Program-made: the position numbers and the translations under genes | The notes under the pieces: generated by a model | Databases searched by the model: none | Told to the model about the DNA's origin: nothing | Seen by the model: the letters and a program-made list of their open reading frames with translations, nothing else | Shown: positions 54,876 to 64,000 of the stretch, one piece after another | How the letters are laid out: the number at the start of each line of letters is the position of its first letter | Numbering within the stretch: the stretch's first letter is position 1 | DNA from: Rhizodiscina lignyota | Lineage: Eukaryota; Ascomycota; Dothideomycetes; Aulographales; Rhizodiscinaceae | DNA: 64,000 bases | Assembly: GCA_010015805.1 (NCBI GenBank) | Contig: ML978127.1 | Coordinates: forward strand, 434,001 to 498,000 | Direction of reading: 5' to 3'

Positions 54876-57355
54876 TTAATCTGACATCCTCCAAGTGCTG
54901 AACCACTTCAGGTACTTGTACTGCTGGTTCGAGCCCGTCATACCGAAGCAGATGGGGCTGAACAGGATGTAAAGCCCAATCACTATGGCATAGAGGACGG
55001 AGTAGAGTCCCCAAGTGACAGTTGCATTTAGCTTCCTCGTGGAGAAGTCCAAGCAGAAAGCAGCAGTGAGGATCGCGAAGTAGAGCGCCGGATAGTAGTG
55101 ATGGACGTACGTTACACGGGCCATGGCAATGAAGGGATAGTAGTGAAGGAGCCAGCCAATCACTGGGTAGATACCGGCGTAATGGAATTGGTCGATCTCG
55201 TGCTGCTTGAGGTCGGCGAAGCCTCGCTGCCAGCGGACAAGGTACCATGCCACCATGAGAACGATGACACCGAGGGACGCTGTAGAGCCCCAATACACTA
55301 TTGGGTTCCCAAGGAGGAAGTATTTTACGACTTTCAATCTGTTAGCAGAGGAACTCGCAAGCAGTTTTGTTGAATTACTACTTACTGTTGTCATCCCAAC
55401 TGCACATACGGAGACCGACGTGCAGGATTGGCCACTGCCAGAAGTGGGAAGCCAGATCGTCCTGCTTGTCCGGATCTGGAACGAGGGCATTGTTGGAAGT
55501 CATCATAGCGACGTTCAGGTGAATGAAATCACGCAAGAAAGGTGACTTGTACGAGCCTGGATCACCAGCCGGGACTAAATGTAAATCGTTAGCTTGATAT
55601 ATTCTTCAAAAGCGACCTTTTTTTTATGACAATACGTACGCTTCTCGTTCCAGTGGCTCTCGACGTTCCAGTGAGTGAACACATCTCGCGGTTTATTCTC
55701 TTTGGCACAACTGACTTCGATCTGCTTGAAGCCCCATTGTGGTAGGTTCACATTTCCAGCGCGCAAGTAGCAGCCGAGATCCACATGCTTGAGACGGAAG
55801 GCCGAAGTCAAAGTTCGCAGCTTGGAATAATCTCTGGATGCCGCGTCATTGACAACCTCGATTACCCAATGGTCCTTAGTATCGCCAATAGTGGTGTTGC
55901 CGTAGCAAGAGACTTCGTTATCACCCTTAGTTACAGGGGCAGCAATCTGGTGAGAATGCAAGTTGCGTCCAGTCTGAGCGTGGATGAGACGGATAACATC
56001 ACCGTTGCCAACAAATTGAGGCTCGGCAGCTGGATCGTAGTCAGGTTGCTGGCGGTTAGGATAAAAGAACCAATCATTGTTGGCATCCTTGTGATGATAG
56101 CAAGTGATCTGTTGCTGCTGCGAACCTTCTGGATACGTTTGGACGTGAGAATGAAGGAGACCACCACCATACCCCATATTCTTGATCGTCGCGCGGGATC
56201 CTAGAGCGATTTCCAACGGACTGTCTTTGCCGACCTCAGTTCCGCGCAAGTTGGCCTGGAATAAGGAGCTCATCTGTGCATCTCCAGGACCGCTGTTCTC
56301 CAGTACCAGGAAGTGGATATAGAAGGAGAACATGTAGACCATTGTTGGGATCATGATGAGACCAAAGACACGGAATCCTAGATGTGCGGCCAATTCAACC
56401 TTTGGCATCTTGATATCCCCAAACTTGTTCCAGAGATCCTCAGCAGTGTAGAGACCAACGAGAGCCGTGCAGAACAGTCCGACCCATTTAACGCTGCAAA
56501 CGCATCCGATTGATACGCCAGTCAGCATTAACCAGAGGCCCCACTCAGGCGAGAACGGATCGTGCTGCAGCTTGTGGAACTTGGCCCAGCAGAGCATAGT
56601 GGTGAATGTAAAAAACAACAGCATCGAGTCAAGGAGAATGAACCGGCTAATGGTTGTGTAGGAGTTCTCACAGAGGACCGCAAGAGTCACAAGCCACACT
56701 GTTTGTCTCCTGAAGTTCATTTCTTTCGCGGTCCAGTAAGCCAGCGGAACGCACAGCGCACCAAAAGCCGCGTTGAAAACCCGCATAAAGGTATAGTTCA
56801 GCTCGTCCGGGTAGGTTTCGCCAGACTTGAATTCAAACGAGCCATTGTATCCTGCCAGGTATCCCGAGAGTCCAACGAGCATCTTGCCGAGCGGAGGGTG
56901 CACATCGAAATAGAATTCACGCTTCAGGTAGTGCGAACCGAACTTGCCAAAGCTGCAGAGAGAATACGCATTAGTTCGGGATTCAAAGAGGCTTAATGGA
57001 CGAGGGTAACTTACTGAGCTTCGTCCCATGTAACGATGGGAGAAAGACCAATCTTCCACATGCGAGTAAAGAAGGCTAGGAAGGTAAATATTAACGGCGC
57101 AATGATCCATTCGTACTCGTCCAGTATATCAAGCACGGTCTGGGGCTTCTGTACTACCTCGTTAGCCTTCTATTTCCTGGAGTCGCAAATATCTTCCAGC
57201 AAGTCTGAGGCACCACTTCCTACCTTTGTCTTCGGTTTGTCTTCGCCCTCCTGATTGACTCCATTGATATTGACGTCCTGCCGTCCAGGCACATTTCTTT
57301 TCCGCAGTTCATCGCTCTGGTGGTCGGCGCCTGACGCAAATGTTTGTTGCGCCAT
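54876..57355 (-). CDS. PMT2: Protein O-mannosyltransferase, PMT2 family
   Basis: Exons 57355-57224, 57148-57015, 56952-55640, 55574-55386 and 55330-54876 join in phase to 740 aa (yeast Pmt2 759). Seen: a polar N-terminal tail; first helix region ending in [13 protein letters not shown] (~85), whose Asp-Glu pair is catalytic; HPPLGKM; a lumenal MIR region (~325-520) with the repeats [22 protein letters not shown] and related ones; then [20 protein letters not shown] and the last helices. Reaction: transfer of mannose from dolichyl-phosphate mannose to Ser/Thr of secretory proteins in the ER; acts as a heterodimer with a PMT1-family partner. The introns carry GCTAAC branch sites. One intron splits the WDEAHF motif codon for His. 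Confidence 0.96.
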
Positions 57356-58099
57356 GATTGCGGTGCAATCGGTATGTCGAAATGGATTAGATGTGAAGGT
57401 ATAGGTTCTTCGACGCGACGGCTTTCGTTATAGACTTCGCAAAATTGGCCAGTACTTAAGGTGTGTAGTTCGTCAAGTATCGGAACAATCCAAGGTGCTC
57501 CCAGGAGGCTCTGCTCAAAAAGATTCGTGAGAAGGCTCAAAGAGATGATATTAGACTTCCTCAAGGGGACATCTGAAGGGAAGAGGCGAAGCACTCTTGC
57601 TTCGGCAGGTAGTAAGAGGGATGAAAGAGGGTGCGAAGGGAGTCGAAAACGCTCTTGCGAATTGTGAATCCAGCTGTCCTCAAAGATTCGCGAGGACAGG
57701 GCTGGCGCCGCGCGCGCAAGGGGAATCGATACGCGCTAAGCCCTTTGGGGAATTTATTGCCTTTTTTAGAACGTCGCGCAGGCGTGTTAACGTGTCAGGA
57801 GGCAAATCACATGTCGAGCTCGAACAAGTAAGATACATATATGGTATTTCCAGAAGAGGAGCCATTGCCCGCATTTATGCTATATTATTCGCGCTCGTCC
57901 AAGTAGAGCGTGCCCAGAGGCAACAAGCGCGAACCAATCCAGCGGTCTGCTGGTCTCTATCCCTAAAAGCGCCCAAGTAGAAGAACAAGTGGTCGAGAAA
58001 AAAATTGCCCATTGAAGAAGCAAACCGTCCCTGCCCACGGCCGTGTCATAATAAAGGTCGGGGTTGATGCATTGCAAAAGTGTACAATCAAGTGTTGCT
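57356..58099. other. Promoter region of PMT2 and flank of transporter gene
   Basis: About 740 bp between the PMT2 start (minus) and the transporter stop (minus). Plus-strand frames here overlap one another and have no domain. No repeats recognised. Confidence 0.45.
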
Positions 58100-60019
58100 T
58101 CAGTCCTCGTCGTCCTGCTCTAACCGCCTGTACTTCCCGCTCCCACTTGCAGCGTCGCTTGAATCACCCTTCCCTCTCTTGACCATATTGCTGATCCAAC
58201 CCCCAAGACCTTCGCTTCGATCTCCACTGGCCTGCCTGGTGTATTTCGGCCGTCCCTCTTCGATCTCGACATGCGGTGGATCTATGTCCAGACCCGGGAT
58301 GGCAGCGTCAGCCGCATGAGTCTGTCCTGCGTGAAGATCGAGACTTGTCGGCGAACGGTTGCCGCTGAAAAGAGATTCAACCTCAGCCTGGGTTTGCGGT
58401 GTTGGTGCCACAGACGTTGCGTCACCAAATATGGAATTCATGTCTTCCAGCCGAACATTCGCTGTTTCAGGATAGATGAACCAAACTGAAAGTTATTAGC
58501 GGGAATCGTAGCAGTGCAATCCAACACTCAATACTCACCGACAACAAAACTGACAGCGCAGAAGAACGCATGAAGGAGGTAGAGGCGCCACTGGATGACT
58601 TCCTGGAGGATAGGCGTCAATTCACCTACGAGCCAGTTAAATGCCCAGTTCGACGCGGTACTCAGACTTGCACCTTTGGCTCGAATACTGAGTGGAAGGA
58701 TTTCTGGAGGATAGAGCCATGGTATAGGTCCCCACGATGCACCGAAGGCGGCGTTGTAAATCATGACAAAAATGACAACGAGTGTAGGCGTGAGTCGAAT
58801 CTCGATGTAGACGAAATATGATATGGCGGAGAGGGATATGATCATAGCAACAGCTCCGGAAAGTAGGATGACACGTCGCCCCCATAGATCGACGAGATAC
58901 CAAGGCGGAACCGTGGAGAGAAGATATGTGATGCCATTAATGCCGGTCATGAGGATGGCATCTCGACCCACCCATCCAGCCTGCTCGAACACGAGCGGGG
59001 CATAGTAAGAGATGACATTGATACCGTTCAACTGCGCAAGGGCTTGTGCAGACATGGCGATGAAAACGCGCTTATAGTAGCGTCTGAACATGTCTACATA
59101 TGAGCGCTCTCCCTCTTGCCTCTGGAGGAGAACATTCATCTTGATCTCTCGGTACTCGTCGCGGGCTTTCGGGTTGTGGATGTCGCCTTTGCCATAGAGA
59201 TTAGCAATGACTACAATGCCTTCCTCATCGTGGTCATTGTCAAGGAGCCATCTGAGCAAAGTTAGCGAAAACTTTCGAGAAAAGCTGCCTAACCTACCTT
59301 GGCGATTCACAGATGAGCAGACTGCCCAAGGCCAAAAACGAACCCATGACACATTGCATAAGTAAGGGGACTCTCCACGCCCAGTCACCGTGGATGTAAC
59401 TGCAGAAATAGTCGACCCACACGCTTGCGGCGTATCCAGAGATATTGCCTGTGAATTCGATACATGCCAACTTGCCGCGGTTATGAGGAGGTGAAATTTC
59501 GGATTGGTAGACGGGAACGATAGTCGACAAAGCACCCACTCCCAAACCAGCTATTATACGACCAAGCATCATCATCGGCATTCCGTTAGCGAATGTCTGA
59601 AGTGCTCCACCGACGACAAAGATCATTGATCCGTAAAGGATTGTTTTCCGTCGACCAATTAGATCTCCGATTCTTCCGACGAGCAATGAGGCGATTAAGG
59701 CACCGATTTCGAGAATGGCTACCATTGTACCGATTTCGGCTCGTGAAGGTTGGTTGAAGTAGTCTTTGAAGTACGAACCCCTACACACGTCTGGTAAGCT
59801 TTGCGCTGGAATAATGCCACTGAAAGATCTTACGTTATGATGCCCGACATCACGCCCTGATCATACCCAAATAGAAAGACGCCTAATGATACAAACACGC
59901 TGGTAAAATAACTATGCGTTTTATTAGTTATGGCATCCATATCATCTGTGGTGCTTGACCTACAGCAACTTCTTCCCATGCAGGCCGTGCATACGATTCG
60001 GTCCATCTCGAGGAGCCAT
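58100..60019 (-). CDS. MFS hexose-type sugar transporter
   Basis: Exons 60019-59964, 59911-59834, 59780-59298, 59251-58539 and 58485-58100 give 571 aa from ATG 60019 (MAPRDGPNR...). Seen: FLFGYDQGVMSGIITG in helix 1, GRIGDLIGRR between helices 2 and 3, CESPRWLL after helix 6, QLNGINVISYYAPLVFEQAG in helix 7, LVDLWGRR, and PETANVRLEDMNSIFG at the end of helix 12. All five introns keep phase. This is the fungal sugar porter family (TC 2.A.1.1); glucose, xylose or quinate-type substrates are all possible. The C-terminal tail is ~100 residues, acidic and polar, longer than in many transporters. An open Met-less frame continues upstream (next entry), so the true start may lie further out. Confidence 0.9.
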
Positions 60020-60897
60020 TATGAACGCAAGTATCCTCTCGACGCGAGGGATGTGTCTTGGCGGGGGATTTGGGATAGGAATGTCCTCTTTCCTCTTGGG
60101 AACTCCAGGTTGACTCTCTTTCTCGTCTCTGAGATCCTCAGGCCTATATCTGACCTTCTTGGCCTGCTTGTTCCGGCCTTTGGGCTGTCTGGGCCTGAGA
60201 GGATGAGCTGCCTCGTCAAGAGATGGCCGGAGCCTGATACTCAGAGGGTCTTCGGCGTCAGCAAGCTGGTCGACTAAATCTCCAGTCTCTGACCAGATGC
60301 TGAAATCGTCCGAGTCCCGGGAGTCTCTATCAGAGCCGCTCTCAAACCTACGGCACGGCAGCAAATTAGCACATCTGGACCAGATCCATGACAGAGGAGG
60401 AGGACGTACGAAGAGCGACGGGCGTGCCGCTTTTCGCTTGGAGACTCTATCAGCGAGGCACTATCGGAGTCGTTTTGTCTGCCTGAGCTCAGCGAGTGTA
60501 GGGGGATATTGGCGGAGATGCGCGAGGAATTCGGTTTCGAGGGTTGTTGAATAATGATTGCGGTCTGAGGCTGCTGAGAAGAGGCAGCCTCGACTCTATT
60601 GAAGCGCGTGGCCGGTCTTTGTGGAGGATGGGGTAAGGTGAGGTCCTCGTGCCAGCCAGCAGAGTTCAGGTGCCAGGAAAGCGGAAAGGGAGGGTCCTGC
60701 GCCAGGTGACGTGCCTCCGGCTGCCGGGATTCGACGATAGCGTGTAAAGATTTGAGCGTCGAGCTATGTAATCGTGCATGCGGAGTGGATCTTTGTTGAG
60801 GAGCTTTCTTGTGAGCGAAGTCTGCAGATTGCGATCGATTTTGCCGTGTGTTCAGGAATAGCGGGTGTTGTTTGGCAGTCCGAAGGGGGCGCTCTCT
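60020..60897 (-). other. Met-less coding-like extension upstream of the sugar transporter
   Basis: On the minus strand the frame stays open from 60019 up to the acceptor at 60347, and across a canonical 62-nt intron (donor GTACGT at 60409, GCTAAT branch, TAG acceptor) it continues open through 60410-60897, stopping at TAG 60898-60900. That is about 271 codons in all with no stop and no Met. Composition is polar, Arg/Ser/Pro-rich with acidic patches (SGSDRDSRDSDDFSIWSE), like a disordered cytosolic tail. The TAG at its outer end follows TTTTTATG, so it could be a splice acceptor from an unidentified first exon. I could not find an ATG exon that joins in phase. Confidence 0.55.
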
Positions 60898-63522
60898 CTA
60901 CATAAAAACGCGCCCAGGCCTGACGGGTAGGGGGCTCTCACGCCCTGGCTGACAGCCCATATGAGCCAAGACGAGATCAGCATATGGCTGTGCACTCCTT
61001 TAAGGCTATGGCCACCTCCACGTTGTCTTCATACTCTAGCTACTGCAATCTTTTCTATGTGTGCGCGAGGATACAGGTGACGCTTATGTGGCCTTTGTCC
61101 GTCGTGCTGATCATAGAATACGTCTCGATTCTTCATCGTCCGCGCGAAAAATCACAATCTTCCAACTCGGGACGACCCACTTAATTTTCATTTCCTTCTT
61201 TGAGCGCATGAACGGGTCCCAGATAACGAAACAGTTTAACAGTTCACCGCCCTTCCACAAAAGCGAAGGTGCGATATGTATGAGCAGAAAATATCGCTAT
61301 ACGATTAGTCGGTCACCACCATCAGATCAGTTAAGAAAGATGCTATAACCTGAAACGCCCAGTAAACAGCAAGCGGTTTGATGATACTCAATCTGTTGGC
61401 CATATTGATATTTATGGTTGTTTCTACCTCGGGGGCTCTGCCGTCCATGAGCATCCTCCTCGTTGAGAAGGCAGACCGATCCTGGCGACTAATAGGATCT
61501 CCTGTGCTCGCCCACCTTCACGGAACTTTCAAGTTTTTACAACTTCCAAGGTTAGGACAGCAGAGCGAATAAAGCCCGCACCGCATCCAGAATGACCTCC
61601 AGGAACTTGTGAATCTTTCTGATCTTATCCGGAGCCTCGACTCAAAAACAGTCTTACTACCGCGTCATGAAAGGCCACGAGGATTTCGAGTTCAGCTTAT
61701 GCTGCTTCATTGTTGTTTCTTAAGGCTGCCTGCATACCTTCCAGGTCGCACATAAACTTCACCATTGTACTCTAATGTCAGATGAGCATTCAATTTATCA
61801 TGTGTTCTCCTATAAAGCGTCCAGTTCTGAGTCATTCGACTTGGACACGGGGCTTTAGAGCGTAAACCGCAAACTACTCTAAAGGGAAAGCCACTTCCCG
61901 CCGATTTCTCTAAAGCCTCGAATGTAAGTGGTAGATTTATCATTGGATGCGGCCATCGACTGCTGCAGACTCAGGCCTGACCAGATTTTCACCTCAGACA
62001 GGAGAGCGGAGAAGGACGATCATCATAGATGGATTCACGGCGAACATTTCCACGTCAAGAGGGAGCTCGAAGAGCACTCCGAATACGACATCCGTTAGTG
62101 AGCTTCGCTTCCAGATCAGACGGGAAAGACATCGCTTCGTGCGTTAAGAACGGATTGCTTCGATAAGGGCGTCGTCTTACCAGAATGGATCTGCTCTGCG
62201 ACATGGGACGTAAACTATCCGTACAATACACTTTCGCTCTCAGGAGGCAGCTATCATAAACAGCCTACCAAAATTACACACTGCTCACTTGTTAGGAGAT
62301 CCTGGGATAGGCTCAACGAGAAATTAACTCAGTGGCCGTCTTTACGTTTCCTGGCTCCGAGGTCATCCGCTACAAGTCAGCTCAATCTTCCAGCGTTAGT
62401 CACCTACCTGTCGAACGATTCAAAGAACGCTCCGAATCAATCTTTCCACTCACCTCTGACAATGGCGAAGTTCGATGTACTGTATATCAACGTGATGAAA
62501 ACTCGTTCAGGTACAGAAGAGAAGCCTTGCTACCAACTATCGATGCTCTTACACACGCCTTCAACCAACCAAGGACGAGGGAATGTAAACCAAAGACAGC
62601 TTTGGTTGGACATCACTCGAGTGCCAAAAGGAGTCATCGCCAATCTGACTCAACACTCAGACACCTGTTCCGCCAAGTCCTCAATCATCCAATCCTGAAT
62701 CAATGAGTTTACGTTCGCAGGGTCTGTGACGAACGGTGGAGCATGCAAGTATCAATCGTCTGGCTTGCCTCTACCAGTGAGCATGGATGCTCCGGGTTAT
62801 GCCAACATGTGCTTTTGCACATAATATGCAAGTCAAGAGAAAGCAGCATGCGCTATGTATATTGAACTCCACTGCATGTTCTGCGTATCGCGTAAGTAAC
62901 ACTCTCGTGGCTGAGAACAACTGGTCACCATCAGTAGTCATACGTACATAAAACCACTGCACATCGTGATCCTATGTTTCGACTTCAATGCGCGACAGAT
63001 GGGCTACCGCCAACCCTAAGTAATACAGGGCGCTTATTGTTGCGTCGCTCGAAATTTGCACGACAATATCTCGTTCCGACATATGCTTTTGTACGTGTCG
63101 CAGCGCAAATGGACGCTTCCGCGCGAATCAAGTCTGTTGCTCAACACCAGTTTGACAAGCAGTTGTGGAACGGCACAGCGGCTCCCAGCCCCCCTCCACA
63201 CTTACCTCCAGCACAAGTCGAGCACACGAAGTTGCCCATCGAATCAAGTGCCGGACACTAGTTTAAGCAGTGCGGGACTGTCGACATTTCGCTCGACTCA
63301 GCCAAATGAAATCGTGAACCATATGTGAGTGGGTCAATCTGTTTAATATTTCCCCATCTCAGCCAGCCACCCTAACGGCCGCTCCTGAGAATCAAGTTGA
63401 ACTATTCTACAGATACGAGTCCAGCTCCTCCCAGTTTTCCCTAATCCCTAAAGGTCCCCAACACCATTTGCATGCAATGCTGTTGAAACGTAGAAATGCC
63501 AAGAGAGAAAGGGAGGGCTGGA
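60898..63522. other. 2.6-kb gene-poor stretch
   Basis: No open frame here shows a domain, conserved motif or credible splice pattern on either strand; the longest (62332-62706, plus) is compositionally random. No terminal inverted repeats, tandem arrays or transposase-like remnants were recognised by eye. It is the longest unexplained interval of the window and could hold promoter, non-coding RNA or degenerate mobile sequence. Confidence 0.4.
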
Positions 63523-64000
63523 CTACAAGTGAAGATCCGATCTCCACACCCACTCAAAATCGCCACCAAAGCCACGACCGAACTCGTGGAAGTGCCTTGC
63601 ATGAGAAGAATGCTGCCTGTTTTGTGTCGGCGAGTGCTGGCGCCAGTCTTTGCTGAGGTTCCACTCCTTGTCGCCGTCGCTGTCTTTCGAAGCACTAGAC
63701 AAATTTCCTTCCTTGCGCCCGCTGTCCCAAATATCACTCCCATTTCCATGTTGCACCCACGCATCCTTGCGTCTGCCTCTCCAGCTCCCAACACGTGTCT
63801 GACTCCGCTTGCGTGGGGTCACTACCTGCCCTGCTTCTCGCTTCGTTGCGGTGGATTGCTTCGGTGTTGCACTTCCTGAAGTAGTCGCAGACTTTGATTC
63901 TGGATCAGCTCGTCTACGAGCACCCAATTTTGCCCATTTGTCGAGGAAGTCGGATTTGCGCGGCTTCGTTGGCGTTGCCAATGGGGAGCTGTGTTCCTCG
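63523..64000 (-). CDS. Partial hypothetical protein running off the right edge
   Basis: The minus-strand frame is open from the window edge to a stop at 63523 (~159 codons). There is no ATG at its visible start; it continues beyond the window. The sequence is basic and Ser/Thr-rich at first (TPTKPRKSDFLDKWAKLGARRR), then Trp/His-rich near the end. No family recognised. An intron near 63780-63800 is possible, in which case the C-terminus would differ from this frame. Coding status rests on the open frame and on the protein-like first 60 residues. Confidence 0.4.
   Translation of the reverse strand, partial: EEHSSPLATPTKPRKSDFLDKWAKLGARRRADPESKSATTSGSATPKQSTATKREAGQVVTPRKRSQTRVGSWRGRRKDAWVQHGNGSDIWDSGRKEGNLSSASKDSDGDKEWNLSKDWRQHSPTQNRQHSSHARHFHEFGRGFGGDFEWVWRSDLHL

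Noticed and set aside
59960-60364. Separate gene starting at 60364
   Set aside because: The first codon is TTG and lies inside an intron of the transporter gene; the rest is the transporter's own upstream frame.
1-64000. tRNA, rRNA or CRISPR features
   Set aside because: Looked for B-box-like GGTTCGANTCC and cloverleaf pairs, and for spaced direct repeats; the few TTCGAA hits lie in coding or unpaired context. A covariance-model scan would be decisive.

Overview
The window is nuclear DNA of a filamentous ascomycete (Pezizomycotina). Genes are separated by 0.1-1.5 kb. Most carry short introns of about 48-109 nt with GTRNGT donors, CTAAC or TGAC branch sites and YAG acceptors. The proteins are typical fungal families: Zn2Cys6 regulators, fungal MFS transporters, a PMT2-type O-mannosyltransferase, SEN1 and a Dnf1-type flippase. 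A dothideomycete-like lineage is a guess from protein flavour only. All spliced models were built by hand from splice signals, reading phase and family conservation. No RNA data or database search was used.

Layout. 0.9-18 kb holds core genes: a P4-ATPase flippase, the SEN1 RNA/DNA helicase, a 742-aa coiled-coil protein of unknown function and a 321-aa unknown protein. 18.4-20 kb carries nucleoporin NUP53 (minus). 20.7-24.3 kb holds three lineage-restricted-looking genes, two of them for single-pass membrane proteins. 24.6-41.4 kb looks like a metabolic accessory island: an SDR oxidoreductase, a C2HC+Zn2Cys6 hybrid transcription factor, a ThDP-dependent 2-oxoacid decarboxylase/lyase-like enzyme, a DAL5-type anion transporter, a flavin monooxygenase, a monocarboxylate-type transporter, a secreted tannase/feruloyl-esterase-family hydrolase and an AMID/FSP1-like oxidoreductase. 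Together these could release, import and degrade an (aromatic) acid or ester; that is inference.

42-60 kb returns to housekeeping functions: a candidate 55-aa two-helix microprotein, a PaaI-type thioesterase divergent from inositol monophosphatase, an armadillo SmgGDS-like protein, a ubiquitin-specific protease, the tRNA wobble methyltransferase TRM9, an RWD-RBR ubiquitin ligase, dolichyldiphosphatase CAX4, protein O-mannosyltransferase PMT2 and a hexose-type transporter with a puzzling Met-less upstream coding extension. 61-63.5 kb has no convincing gene, and a partial gene runs off the right edge on the minus strand.

Non-genic structure includes a 257-bp MITE-like element with ~45-bp terminal inverted repeats (47.66-47.91 kb), a 17-bp minisatellite whose unit contains a TTCnnGAA palindrome (32.39-32.50 kb), and overlapping upstream ATGs ahead of TRM9. 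No tRNA, rRNA or CRISPR was recognised by eye.
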